Source of the DNA: Bifidobacterium aesculapii
GTDB lineage: Bacteria; Actinomycetota; Actinomycetes; Actinomycetales; Bifidobacteriaceae
Assembly (NCBI RefSeq): GCF_001417815.1
Contig: NZ_BCFK01000059.1
Location: 1 to 41,120 of the forward strand
Length of the DNA: 41,120 nt
Reading direction: 5' to 3'
Positions 15,949-29,600 of this stretch are shown piece after piece. A program made the translations under genes and the position numbers. Numbering within the stretch: the stretch's first letter is position 1; every line of letters starts with the position of its first letter. The notes under the pieces were generated by a model. It searched no databases. It worked only from the letters and a program-made list of their open reading frames with translations, and was not told where the DNA came from.

Positions 15949-17043
15949 CTACTTCTTGGTGATGTAGCCGAGCGCCTTGAGCATTTCGGCGCATTCGAGC
16001 GCGCCACCGGCGGCGCCGCGCAGCGTGTTGTGCGCAAGACCCACGAACTTCCAATCGAAGATGGAATCCTCGCGCAGACGCCCGATCGACACGCCCATGC
16101 CGCCCTCGTAGTCCACGTCGAGCTTGACCTGCGGGCGGTCGTCCTCGGTGAGGTACTGGATGAAGTGCTTCGGCGCATGCGGCAGACCCAACTCGGCGGC
16201 ACGCGACGTGTAGTTCACCAGGCGGTCGACCAGTTCCTCCTTCGTCGCCTTCTTGCCGAAGTTGATGAACACGGTCGCGGTGTGGCCGTCGAGCACGGGA
16301 ACGCGGATGCACTGCGAGGTGATGCGCAGCGGTCCGTCGAACGGCACGATCTCGCCCTTGGCGTCGTCCACGTGGCCGAACACCTTGAGCGGTTCCTTCT
16401 CGCTCTTCGCCTCCTCGCCGGAGATGAACGGGATGATGTTGCCCACCATCTCGGGCCAGTCCTTGAACGTCTTGCCCGCGCCGGAGATCGCCTGATAGGT
16501 GCTCACCACCACCTCGTGCGGCTCGAACTCCTTCCATGCGGCCAGCGCCGGCGTGTACGCCTGGATCGAGCAGTTCGGCTTGACGGCGATGAATCCGCGC
16601 GTGGTGCCGAGACGCTTGCGCTGGTGTTCGATCACCGCGAAATGCTCCGGGTTGATCTCCGGCACGACCATCGGCACGTCCGGGGTCCAACGGTGCGCGC
16701 TGTTGTTCGACACGACCGGCGTCTCCGTCTTCGCGTAACGCTCCTCGATCGCGCGGATCTGGTCCTTCGGCATGTTCACGGCGGAGAACATGAAGTCCAC
16801 GCCCGCGGCGACCTTCTCGGCCTCGTCGCCGTCGACCACGGTCATGTGCTTGACGTATTCGGGCATCGGCGTCGACATCTTCCAACGGTCGCCGACGGCC
16901 TCCTCATACGTCTTGCCGGCGGAATGCGCGGAGGCGGCGAGCGTCGTCACCTCGAACCACGGATGATTCTCCAGCAGCGTGATGAAACGCTGGCCGACCA
17001 TGCCGGTCGCGCCGAGCACGCCGACCTTCAGTTTTTCGGACAT
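15949..17043 (-). CDS. asd: Aspartate-semialdehyde dehydrogenase, archaeal/fungal type
   Basis: A 364-residue NADPH enzyme that reduces aspartyl phosphate to aspartate semialdehyde, the step after aspartokinase. The N-terminal Rossmann motif is KVGVLGATGMVGQRF. The active-site cysteine is Cys158 in AVKPNCSIQ, and the C-terminal substrate region includes GHTATVFINF. The KPNCS context and overall pattern match the archaeal/fungal branch, not the E. coli type. The ATG at 17043 is preceded by ACGAGG; an in-frame ATG at 17079 would add 12 residues. The partner aspartokinase genes lie 7 kb away, beyond the CRISPR island, and on the opposite strand. Confidence 0.93.
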   Translation of the reverse strand: MSEKLKVGVLGATGMVGQRFITLLENHPWFEVTTLAASAHSAGKTYEEAVGDRWKMSTPMPEYVKHMTVVDGDEAEKVAAGVDFMFSAVNMPKDQIRAIEERYAKTETPVVSNNSAHRWTPDVPMVVPEINPEHFAVIEHQRKRLGTTRGFIAVKPNCSIQAYTPALAAWKEFEPHEVVVSTYQAISGAGKTFKDWPEMVGNIIPFISGEEAKSEKEPLKVFGHVDDAKGEIVPFDGPLRITSQCIRVPVLDGHTATVFINFGKKATKEELVDRLVNYTSRAAELGLPHAPKHFIQYLTEDDRPQVKLDVDYEGGMGVSIGRLREDSIFDWKFVGLAHNTLRGAAGGALECAEMLKALGYITKK

Positions 17044-17179
17044 ATCGAACCTCGTTGGTGTAGATGGACGGGATTGCACACGTATCGTTCAATCCTACGG
17101 AATCGCGGCCCGCGCGGCGTGTGCGCTTCCAAATGATGGCCGACGCGCGGACGGTACACCGCCGTCGCGCCGCGCTTGC

Positions 17180-17199
17180 GCACGTTTGCGCGAACGTGC
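17180..17199. promoter_or_regulatory. Inverted repeat between asd and the next gene
   Basis: GCACGTT/AACGTGC (17180-17186 with 17193-17199) lies between two divergent genes and 24 bp before the start of the plus-strand gene. It may be an operator; no regulator can be named. Confidence 0.3.
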
Positions 17200-17223
17200 G
17201 GACGGCGCGGTAGTCTGGGAGAC

Positions 17224-17844
17224 ATGTCGATAGCATCACAGGAAGCGCGCAGGCAACTCGACCGGATCGTGGCGTTGGGGTACCCGGATGTGGCGGACAT
17301 GAGCGCCGCCGCGTTCCGCGCGCTCGCCAACCCGCTCATCACGGCGTTGCAGGATTCCGATCTCGGCGCGAACATCCTGCTGGTGCCGACGCGCGAGCTC
17401 GTCTCGCCGGAATCGTTGATCGCGCGAACGTCCATCTACCGTATGGCCGGATTCACGACGATGCCTCCGCGCGACATCGCGAGTTTCCTGCCGCAGGACG
17501 GTTTCGAGCCGCCGGAGGGCCCGTTCTATCTGGTCGTGGACCCGCATACCGGCACGTGCTACGTGAACCGTGAGCCGGATGTGGCGCGCAAGCTCATCGA
17601 CTCCGACGAACGTCTGCCGCTCACGTTGGAGGAAGGGCTTGCCATCGCCACGCAGCATCCGGAATGGCTGTTGGAGAAGAACGGTTTCAATCTGCTCGGA
17701 TCGCGTTCGGCGGACGGCCGCGTGCCGAGCATCTGGATGAGCCAGAACGCGCCGCGTCTTGGTGCGGTCTGGCCGAATTCGCGCCACACGTGGCTGGGGA
17801 ACGCGTACTGCATCGCCCGTCGCGGCGTGAGCCTGTTCATCTGA
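17224..17844 (+). CDS. Uncharacterised protein, possibly DUF5701 family
   Basis: A 206-residue soluble protein without signal peptide or membrane segment. It starts MSIASQEARRQLDRIVALGYPD and contains NILLVPTRELVSPESLI, GPFYLVVDPHTGTCYVNREPD and TLEEGLAIATQHPEWL. The C-terminal part has NSRHTWLGNAYCIARR. I associate this pattern with the actinobacterial DUF5701 family, from memory and without a search. The ATG at 17224 has GGGA upstream; the open frame extends 16 codons further 5' without a better start. It is divergent from asd. No function can be stated. Confidence 0.75.
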   Translation: MSIASQEARRQLDRIVALGYPDVADMSAAAFRALANPLITALQDSDLGANILLVPTRELVSPESLIARTSIYRMAGFTTMPPRDIASFLPQDGFEPPEGPFYLVVDPHTGTCYVNREPDVARKLIDSDERLPLTLEEGLAIATQHPEWLLEKNGFNLLGSRSADGRVPSIWMSQNAPRLGAVWPNSRHTWLGNAYCIARRGVSLFI

Positions 17845-17941
17845 CGCGCGATTCCCGGTATCCCGGAATGCTTACCGCTGATATGCGCCGCGGGTAGACT
17901 GAAGTGCGGATGATCGTTCATCCGTAAGAGTAAGAGCGAAG

Positions 17942-18420
17942 ATGATCTGCACGAGATGCGGTGCCGTCAATGAGGGCGGTTACAGGTTTTGTTCGGAGGA
18001 CACACGACGGAGGGCGGCGCGGCCGACCGTCTTGTCACCAGGGATTGGGGCATGTTCGATTTTGGCGCGGGAGGTGAAGGCGCCACCTGCGGCGTGGGCA
18101 TCTCCGCGGCCGAACGAGGCGGAATACTTTGACACGGACTCGTTCAAGGCGGCTTGGAAGCAGAAGAAGGCGGATGCCAACGCCCGTACGTTCTCTACCG
18201 TAATCCGACGCTGTATGACAAGACGTCGGTGAAGGTGACGACGGCGAATGACAAAGACAATCCGTTCGTGCCGTCATCAGGCGAGGATGGCGATGACGGC
18301 GATGTGAGTTTCAAGCCGGCGCCGAGCGACGCGAATGCGTACTATTTTGTCGAATCCACCGACGGATTCGACTGGTCGTCCTTGCCTGACGCGCAGGTCG
18401 ACACCGGGTCGGAGCAGTAG
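17942..18420 (+). pseudogene. Frameshifted zinc-ribbon protein
   Basis: The ATG at 17942 opens a zinc ribbon, MICTRCGAVNEGGYRFC, but the fourth cysteine of the usual CxxC pair is missing (CSED). The frame continues to FDTDSFKAAWKQKKADANA (about nt 18180). From there coherent sequence moves to another frame: PYVLYRNPTLYDKTSVKV, then an acidic stretch and VESTDGFDWSSLPDAQ, ending at 18420. Joining the frames near 18185 gives one plausible protein. The part between the ribbon and the FDTDSF segment also looks non-native and may contain a second frame change. Either the gene is decayed or the assembly has an indel. Confidence 0.6.
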
Positions 18421-18461
18421 GATTCGTGAGCCCGTATAACCCCGGCGGTTCGGTCTCAACC

Positions 18462-18755
18462 TGTGCGAATCAGACGGCTATCTGCGCAATTCGGGTACGA
18501 ACCTGCGCAGTTCGGGTACGAACCTGCGCAGTTCGCATATGAACCTGCGCAGTGGGTTGCTGAAGAGCGGCTGTCCGCACCGGTTCGTGGATTTCCACAT
18601 TGTTGGAATTCCAACGTTTCCGCATCGGCAATCCAGCTGCTCCGACGGCTCTTTCAGCACCCCACTGCGCAGATTCGCGTCCAAACCGCGCAGGTTCGCC
18701 CGGATACTGCGCAGGTTCGCCCTCAAACCGCGCAAGTTCACTCTCAAACCGCGCA
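18462..18755. repeat. Two opposed arrays of 21-bp units with TGCGCA cores
   Basis: Left array: TGCGCA at 18483, 18504, 18525 and 18546, with a degenerate unit at 18462, in the context GAACCTGCGCAG. Right array: cores at 18666, 18687, 18708, 18729 and 18750 in the context GCGCAGGTTCG. The period is exactly 21 bp in both, and the right array is inverted relative to the left. About 115 bp separate them, including short palindromes (GTGGATTTCCAC, TTGGAATTCCAA). The whole lies between two convergent genes. Confidence 0.85.
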
Positions 18756-18788
18756 AGTTCGCCCATCCTACCCGGTTAAGGCAACCCC

Positions 18789-22331
<3,543 letters not shown>

Positions 22332-22432
22332 GTCTGAGCCGCGGGCGGCGTCGGGTGCGCCACCCGTCCGCGTGACTGTCTGACGGCACGTTGCGCGCAG
22401 ACGGATGGCGCCGGTCTGCGGCACTACACCGA

Positions 22433-22478
22433 ACAGGGGGTGCGGCATCACCATTCACGGTGATGCCGCACCCCCTGT
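22433..22478. terminator. 20-bp hairpin between leuA and the PBP gene
   Basis: ACAGGGGGTGCGGCATCACC (22433-22452) pairs perfectly with 22459-22478 around a 6-nt loop. It lies between two convergent genes and is likely a terminator for both, although T runs are absent. Confidence 0.7.
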
Positions 22479-22549
22479 CGTGTTGTGCGCGGGTGTTGTG
22501 CGCTGCGCGCGTGACGCGGCGGACAACACCCGCGCGGAACTTCAGCGGA

Positions 22550-24916
22550 CTACTGCCCGTTGCCGCTTTCTCCTCCGGAGCCGGTTCCGCCGCTTCCGCT
22601 GTTGCCGTTGCCGCCGCCGCTTTCTGCGCCGCCGCTTTCGCCGCCGGATTCACCGTTGCTGCCGGAGCCGGTTCCGCTGTTGCCGCCTGTTCCGCTGTTG
22701 CCGCCGCCGCCAGTTTCGCCTCCGGAACCGCTGTCGCCGCCGGTCTCGGTACCGGTTTCGCTGCCGGAACCGCCGCCGGTCGTGGTGTCGCCGCCCGTGG
22801 AGCCGCCGGCGCACGTGCCGGAGGCTGCGCACTGGTCGGTGCCGGTCGTGCCGTTCTGCGTGGTCGAGGACCACCGCTTCGACGTGCCGCCGCCGGTGCC
22901 CCACGTGCCGTCGGAGCCGCCGATCTTGCCGTTGTCCTTCGCGGTGGGGAACGTTTCGTTCGTGGTGCCTTCGAGCGCCTGCGTCATGTATTCGGTGAAC
23001 AGGTGCACCGGATAGTCGGAGCCGCCCGTCCACTGGCCGAACGTGGGGATTTCCTGCGGATTGCCGTTCGCGTCCGGATACCACATCGCGAACGTGGACA
23101 CCACGGACGGCGTGTATCCGATGAAGCTCGCCGCATACGAGTTGTTCGACGTTCCGGACTTGCCGGCGATGGTGTGGCCTGTCGACCTCGCTTCGGTGGC
23201 GGTGCCGTATTGGACCACGTCGGTCAGCGCCTTGGTCACGAGGTTCGCATCGTTCGCGGTGAAGACCTGTTCGGTGCTGGTCGGCGCCTGGTAGAGGTCC
23301 TTGCCGTTGCCGTCCTTCACGCTGGCGACGATGTGCAAGGTCGGTCTGCCGCCCTGATTGGCGAGCGTCGCGTAGGCGTTGGTCATGTCACGTACGCTCA
23401 ACGCGTTGTTGCCGAGCACGGTGAACGGTTCGGACCCGTCCAGCGAGGAGTTCTCCACGCCCGCGGTGCGCGCCGTTTCGGCGATCTTCTTCGCGCCGAG
23501 CTTGGTCTGCAGATCCATGTAGACGGTGTTCGAGGAGTACGCGGTGGCGCGGTACAGGTTGATGTAGCCGTAGTTCTGGTTGGCGAAGTTGCTCACCGTG
23601 TTGCTGATGCCGGGGAACGTGCGGTACGAGTTGCCGTTGAACGTGGTGTTGAGGCTCACGCCCGCCTCCACGGTGGCGAGCAGTGCGAACGGCTTCATCG
23701 TGGAACCGACCTCGTACTGCGCCTGCGTGGCGTTGTTGAGCTGTTTCGTCAGATAATCGTCGCCCGCGTACAGGGAGATGATCGAGCCGTCCTTCGGGTT
23801 CGCGCTCATCGCGCCGAACTGCATGCCGTCGGGCACGACGCCCTGCATGCCGTTCTTCGACGGGCTCACCACCTGCTGCATGAGGTCTTGTTTGGACTTG
23901 TCGATCGTGGTGACGATCTTGTAGCCGCCCGTGTCGAGCTCGTCCTTGGTGAACGCCTTGCGGCTTTCCAGTTCGCTGCGCACCATCTGCAGCAGGTAGC
24001 CGTTCGTCCCCTGGTAGACGTCGTTCGTGCTGTTCTGCACGGTTTGCGGCATGGCGGCCTCGCTCGCCTGTTGCGCCGTGATGTAGCCGTCCTCGCGCAT
24101 GATGCCGATGACGCGTTTGAATCGCTGCGTCGCCATCTTCGGGTTCTCCGCCGGATCCCACGTGGAGGGCGCGGGGATGATGCCGGCCAGCGCCGCCGCC
24201 TCGGAGACGGTCAGGTCCTTCGCGTCCTTGCCGTAGTAGGCTTGGGCGGCCGCCTGGATGCCGTACGCGCCGCGGCCCAGATAGATGGTGTTGAGATAGT
24301 TGCACAGCACCTGGCTTTTATCCTGCGTCTGTGCGATCTTCAACGCGAGGATCGCTTCGCGCACCTTGCCGCTGTACGACGTGGTTTCGCCGAGATAATA
24401 GCGTTCCGCATACTGCTGGGTGATGGTGGAGCCGCCCTGGCGCGTGCCTTTGGTCACGTTGTTGACGAGCGCGCGTCCGATGCCGCGCAGGTCGATGCCC
24501 TTGTCCGTGTAGAACGTGCGGTTCTCCGAGGCGACGACCGCGTTGCCCACGTAGTCGGGCAGTATGGCGCAGTCGATGATGTCGCGGTTCTGTTCGGAGA
24601 ACGTGCCCATTTCGGTGGTGCCGTCGTTGAAGTAGACGATGGTGTTCTCCGCCAGGGCGATCTTCTCCGGGGAGGGGACCTCGGTGGTGATGTACAGGTA
24701 GGCGAACAGGCCGATGCCTGCGGCGAGCCCCGCCGCGATCAGGCCGAGGATCCATTTGAGGACGAGATGCCTGCTGCGGCCTTTGATTTTCGGGCCTTTG
24801 CCGCCCCTGACGCGATGATTGCCGCCCCGATAATGGCGGGCGGCGGGTTTGCGCTCCGCCGTGCTTCTGACGTGCCCGCGGGCGCGCCCTCTGCCGTTAC
24901 GAGAATGTGAAACCAT
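22550..24916 (-). CDS. Class A penicillin-binding protein (glycosyltransferase/transpeptidase)
   Basis: A 788-residue bifunctional peptidoglycan synthase. A basic cytoplasmic head of about 45 residues is followed by one membrane anchor (LKWILGLIAAGLAAGIGLFAYLYI). The GT51 domain has VVASENRTFYTDKGID (catalytic Glu131) and GGSTITQQYAE. The transpeptidase has SxxK at Ser405 (GSTMKPF), YSSNTVY and GKSGTSNN. The last 100 residues are a Gly/Ser/Thr/Glu-rich low-complexity tail. The ATG at 24916 was selected because the upstream in-frame extension (to 25183) overlaps the SRP RNA and is not PBP-like. Confidence 0.93.
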   Translation of the reverse strand: MVSHSRNGRGRARGHVRSTAERKPAARHYRGGNHRVRGGKGPKIKGRSRHLVLKWILGLIAAGLAAGIGLFAYLYITTEVPSPEKIALAENTIVYFNDGTTEMGTFSEQNRDIIDCAILPDYVGNAVVASENRTFYTDKGIDLRGIGRALVNNVTKGTRQGGSTITQQYAERYYLGETTSYSGKVREAILALKIAQTQDKSQVLCNYLNTIYLGRGAYGIQAAAQAYYGKDAKDLTVSEAAALAGIIPAPSTWDPAENPKMATQRFKRVIGIMREDGYITAQQASEAAMPQTVQNSTNDVYQGTNGYLLQMVRSELESRKAFTKDELDTGGYKIVTTIDKSKQDLMQQVVSPSKNGMQGVVPDGMQFGAMSANPKDGSIISLYAGDDYLTKQLNNATQAQYEVGSTMKPFALLATVEAGVSLNTTFNGNSYRTFPGISNTVSNFANQNYGYINLYRATAYSSNTVYMDLQTKLGAKKIAETARTAGVENSSLDGSEPFTVLGNNALSVRDMTNAYATLANQGGRPTLHIVASVKDGNGKDLYQAPTSTEQVFTANDANLVTKALTDVVQYGTATEARSTGHTIAGKSGTSNNSYAASFIGYTPSVVSTFAMWYPDANGNPQEIPTFGQWTGGSDYPVHLFTEYMTQALEGTTNETFPTAKDNGKIGGSDGTWGTGGGTSKRWSSTTQNGTTGTDQCAASGTCAGGSTGGDTTTGGGSGSETGTETGGDSGSGGETGGGGNSGTGGNSGTGSGSNGESGGESGGAESGGGNGNSGSGGTGSGGESGNGQ

Positions 24917-25118
24917 GGTCACCACCGTAGCCACACGCCCTGAAAAAGGCGTGGGGAGTCGTCGTGGTGCTCGTTGCGGTGCCGGTCGGCGTACGTTTTC
25001 GACGACATGTTCCGGGGTGCCGTCGCAAACGTATGCATATTCCGGCGGTGACGTATCTCGGGGGTGGCGCGCGTCAGGTGCCCTCCTCGGGGCGACACCC
25101 GGCCGTCCGGGGATGGTG

Positions 25119-25124
25119 TATAGT
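25119..25124 (+). promoter_or_regulatory. -10 box of the SRP RNA gene
   Basis: TATAGT lies 7 bp before the predicted 5' end of the SRP RNA. Confidence 0.6.
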
Positions 25125-25131
25125 GGTCTGA

Positions 25132-25219
25132 GCCTCCGCACGGCGTTATGTCGCCCAACTCCCCCAGGGCAGGAATGCAGCAAGGGTAAGCGGCCTCTGA
25201 CGGGTGTGCGGAGGTTTTT
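25132..25219 (+). ncRNA. ffs: Signal recognition particle RNA, small bacterial type
   Basis: The outer stem CCTCCGCAC (25133-25141) pairs with GTGCGGAGG (25206-25214). Inside is the conserved apical hairpin of SRP RNA with CCCAGGGCAGGAATGCAGCA and AAGGGTAAG (25160-25190), which forms the Ffh M-domain site. Five T bases (25215-25219) end it. This RNA joins Ffh to form the SRP; the receptor FtsY is encoded 24 kb upstream. Confidence 0.92.
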
Positions 25220-25270
25220 CTATGCCGTTTTCGGGCCATCGGGGCGGGGCTGTGGGCTAGTGTGGGTGGC

Positions 25271-26521
25271 ATGAGTGACGAACAGCGACCCACGACCCCG
25301 GAAAGCCCGCAGATCCGCGACCCCCACGCGCCGGTGAACCTGCTGCGCGACTTCGAACCGCTGGACTTCCCCAGCACGTCCGGTACATCCGCCGGCCGGC
25401 CGGGCGCCGCCGCCTCTGCGACCAGCCCCCGCTCCCTGTCCGAGGTCGCCGACCTCGACTTCTCCGACACGCAGGACGGCCTCGACATCTCCGGCGCATC
25501 CGGCCAGGGCCCATCGTCGAAACGGAACATCCCCGGCGCCGCGCGCATCGACCTACGCGCCGCCCCCACCGGACCCACCACCTCCGACGGCCCCCGCTCC
25601 GACGACGAGCGCCTCGTCGCCCGCCCGCGCACCTCGTCGCGCGTGCTGTGCGTCGTCCTCGCGCTGCTGCTGTTCGCCGCCGCGGCCGGCGCATACTGGT
25701 TCGGCGTGCGCACGGAAACCGGCCAGGCGTTCGACGACATGGTCGAAACGAACCTCGCCGCCAACCTTCCCGGCTCCCTCGGCACGCTCCTCGCCGCCGT
25801 CACGCACCTGGCCGTCGTCGCCGGTTCCGTCGCGTTCGCCGTCGTCGCCGCCATCGTCGTCATCGTGCGCCGACGCTGGTGGCTGCTCGGCCAGCTCGTC
25901 GCGTTCGGTCTGCTGTGCTTCGCCGCGTCGTTCCTCAAGGACGTGCTGCCGCGCCCGTTCATCATCCACACGCAGATCGACGCCGCCAACTCCGCGCCCA
26001 GCGGCCACACGCTGCTCGCCGTGGCCGCGTCGCTCGCGCTCGCGCTCGTCGTCTCGCGCGGGTGGCGGTGGGTCGCCGCGCTCGCCGGCGGCCTGTGGAG
26101 CGCGTTCGTCGCGTTGTCCGTCGTGGCCGGAAAGTGGCATCGTCCGTCCGATGTGGTGATGGCGCTCGCGCTCGCCGGCGGCGCGGCGCTGCTCACGCTC
26201 GCGTTCACGCGCGCCTCCGGCATGGACGCGACCGGCACGCGCCGCTCCTCCGCGGGCGTGCAGGTCGTCGGTTCCATTGCGATCACCGCGGGCGCGTTCG
26301 CGTGCCTGTACGCCGCGTACGTGATCTGGCAGGTCGTGCCCGGATTGCTGATGAGCGCGCAGTGGGCGCGTTCCGGCTCGACCCTGGCCGCGACGATCCT
26401 CATCGTCGGCACGGTGGCGCTCGTATTCGGTCTCGTGCTCGCGATGCGTCAGGTCACCGCCGCGCCGTTGACGAAACTCGGTCTGGTCGGCGCGCCTCCG
26501 GCCCCGCCGAAGCGCCGCTAG
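25271..26521 (+). CDS. PAP2-family membrane phosphatase
   Basis: A 416-residue membrane protein. A disordered, Pro/Ser/Asp-rich cytoplasmic head of about 120 residues precedes several hydrophobic segments. The PAP2 signature is complete: KDVLPRP (Lys223), APSGH (residues 242-246) and GKWHRPSDV (His290, Asp294). Two more membrane segments follow near the C-terminus. Family members dephosphorylate lipid phosphates such as undecaprenyl pyrophosphate, but this one's substrate is unknown. The ATG at 25271 was taken; a GTG three codons upstream is possible. It lies just after ffs and before topA. Confidence 0.88.
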   Translation: MSDEQRPTTPESPQIRDPHAPVNLLRDFEPLDFPSTSGTSAGRPGAAASATSPRSLSEVADLDFSDTQDGLDISGASGQGPSSKRNIPGAARIDLRAAPTGPTTSDGPRSDDERLVARPRTSSRVLCVVLALLLFAAAAGAYWFGVRTETGQAFDDMVETNLAANLPGSLGTLLAAVTHLAVVAGSVAFAVVAAIVVIVRRRWWLLGQLVAFGLLCFAASFLKDVLPRPFIIHTQIDAANSAPSGHTLLAVAASLALALVVSRGWRWVAALAGGLWSAFVALSVVAGKWHRPSDVVMALALAGGAALLTLAFTRASGMDATGTRRSSAGVQVVGSIAITAGAFACLYAAYVIWQVVPGLLMSAQWARSGSTLAATILIVGTVALVFGLVLAMRQVTAAPLTKLGLVGAPPAPPKRR

Positions 26522-26679
26522 ACCGGCGTGCGAACGGCGGGAACACACGGATGGCCACCGCTGGTGAGTATGATGACAGCACGACGGCACCATATGGCAG
26601 TCGGCGCCGTGAGGATTGACGACATTCGTCGGGCGGCGTGTCCGGCGTGATACGACGAGAGAGGTCCGAAGGAGAGGTC

Positions 26680-29600
26680 ATGGCAGCACGCACCGCGAAC
26701 GGCACCAAGCTGGTGATCGTGGAGTCTCCCACCAAGGCCCGCAAAATCAGCGGATATCTGGGCGACGGCTACACCGTGATGGCATCGGTGGGTCACATCC
26801 GCGATCTCGCCCAGCCCAGTCAGGTGCCTGCGGCCGACAAGGCGAAGTACGGCAAGTTCGGCGTCGACGTGGACGACGGATTCAAGCCCTACTACATCGT
26901 CGACGGCGATAAGAAACGCACCGTGTCCGAACTGAAATCCGCGTTGAAGAAGGCCGACGAGCTCTACCTCGCCACCGATGAGGATCGCGAGGGCGAGGCC
27001 ATCGCGTGGCATCTGGTCGAAACGCTCAAACCCAAGGTGCCGGTCAAGCGCATGGTGTTCCACGAAATCACGAAGAACGCCATCGAGAAGTCGCTCACCC
27101 AGACGCGCTCCGTCGACGCCGACATGGTCGACGCGCAGGAGACGCGGCGCATCCTCGACCGTCTCTACGGCTACGAGCTGTCGCCGGTATTGTGGCGCAA
27201 GGTGGGGCCGGGACTGTCCGCCGGACGCGTGCAGTCCGTCGCCACGCGTCTCATCGTCGAGCGCGAGCGCGAGCGCATGGCGTTCGTCCGCGCGCCCTAC
27301 TGGGATTTGACGGCCACGCTCGCCGCGCCGGACGCCGCCGGTGAGATGACCGCGTTCGATGCGCGCATGGTCGCGTTGGGCGGCAGGCGTCTCGCCACGT
27401 CGAAGGATTTCAGTGCGGACGGCAAGCTCACGCCGGAAGGATTCGCGAGCAGCGTGCGCCAGCTCGACGAGGCTTCGGCGAACGCGCTCGCGCAGCGGCT
27501 CAGGGACGCCGCGTTCACCGTCGTGTCGATGGAGTCGAAACCGTACCGTCGCCGCCCGCTGCCGCCGTTCACGACGTCCACGCTGCAGCAGACCGCCGGC
27601 AACCGTCTCGGCATGAGCTCGCGCGCCACGATGCGCGCCGCGCAGGGCCTGTACGAGAACGGCTACATCACGTATATGCGTACCGATTCGGTCACGCTCT
27701 CGCAGGAGGCGATCGCCGCCGCGCGCAATGCCGTCGAATCCCATTTCGGCAAGGCGTTCCTGTCCGACGCGCCGAAGCAGTATGCGACGAAGACCGCGGG
27801 CGCGCAGGAGGCGCACGAGTGCATCCGCCCCGCCGGCGCGCGATTCCGCGATCCGGACGAGCTGACGGGCAAGGTGCCCGCTGACCAGCTGCGGCTGTAC
27901 CGGCTCATCTGGCAGCGTACGCTCGCCTCGCAGATGGCCGACGCGACCGGCTCCACCGCCACGGTGAAACTGTCCGCGCCGGCAGGCGTGGGGGAGTCCG
28001 GCATGGCGGAGGACGCCCTGTTCCAGGCTTCCGGCACGGTGATTGAATTCCCCGGCTTCATGAGGGCGACCGGTGAGGGCCGGCATGCCGCCGCGTCCGC
28101 CGCGAAGGCCGTGGCGGAGGTCGCCGCGGGTGCGGGCGACGGCGCTGCGGCGGGCAAGGTGAAGGCGAAATCGGCCGAGGAGAACGTCTCCCTGCCGCCG
28201 ATGCGCGAAGGCCAGACGCTCGGCGCCTCCGACGTTCGCGCTGACGGGCATGAGACGCAGCCGCCGGCGCGTTACACCGAAGCCTCGCTCGTCAAGACGC
28301 TGGAGGCCAAGGAGATCGGCCGCCCGTCCACCTACGCGTCGATCATCTCCACGATCATCGACCGTGGCTACGTGTACGAGCGTGGGCGCGCGCTCATCCC
28401 CTCGTGGCTGGCGTTCGCCGTCACCAAGCTGCTCGAGACGAAGTTCCCGAAGCTAGTCGACTACCAGTTCACTGCGGACATGGAGAACGGACTCGACCAG
28501 ATCGCGCACGGCAAGGAGACCGGGCGTGACTGGCTCACCCGCTTCTACTTCGGTTCCGGCGCGGGTGCCGCGCAGAACGCGGACGAGGCGCATGAGGGTC
28601 TGCAGCAGCAGGTCGCGCAACTCGGCGAGATTGACGCACGCGCCATCAACACCATCGACATCGGCGACGGGCTGCACGTGCGCGTCGGGCGTTTCGGCCC
28701 GTATCTGGAGGATATGGCGCATCTCGACGATGACGGCAATCCGAAGCGCGCTTCCCTGCCCGACACGATCGCGCCCGACGAGCTCACCGTCGACGTGGCG
28801 CACGACCTCATCGAAAACCATTCCGGCGGGCCGCGCGTGCTCGGCACCGACCCGGCCACCGGCGGCACCGTCGAAGTGCGCAACGGGCGTTTCGGACCGT
28901 ACGTCGCGCTGATCACGCCCGAAGCGGCCGCCGCCGAGGCCGCCGCGAGGCAGGCCGCGAAGGAGGCGGAGGAGGCCGGCAAGCCGGCGCCGCGCCGTTC
29001 GCGCAAGTCGGATGCGCCGCGGCCGAAGATGGCGAGCCTGTTCAAGACGATGAGCCCCGAATCGTTGACGTTGGACGACGCGCTGAAGCTGCTGAGCCTA
29101 CCGCGCGAAGTCGGCTCCTATGAGGAGACGAACGCCGAGACCGGCGAGACGGCGCTGGTGACCGTGGCCGCGAACAACGGCCGTTACGGCCCGTATCTCA
29201 CCAAGACGAAGGCGGACGGGACGAGCGAGACCAGGTCGCTGAACTCGGAGGAGGAGATCTTCACCGTCACCATCGACCAGGCGAAGGACCTGTTCGCGCA
29301 GCCGAAGTATCGTGGCCGCGGGCGCGGCGCGGCGAAACCGCCGGTGCGCACGCTCGGCAACGATCCGGAAAGCGGCAAGCCGGTCGTCATCAAGGAAGGC
29401 CGCTTCGGCATGTACCTGACGGACGGCGAGACGAACCGCACGCTGCCACGCCAGTACGATCCGGCGACGATTGCCCCGGAGGACGCCTACCGCATCCTCG
29501 CGGAGAAGCGCGCGATGGGCCCGGCGACGAAGCGCGGCGGGCGCGGCGGGCGCGCCGGCGCGGGCAAGGCCGGTGCCTCCGGGCGTGCCGGCAAGTCCGC

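Noticed and set aside
22391..24910. Long plus-strand open frame opposite the PBP gene
   Set aside because: Low-complexity shadow of the PBP, including its Gly-rich tail; no plausible start site or domain.
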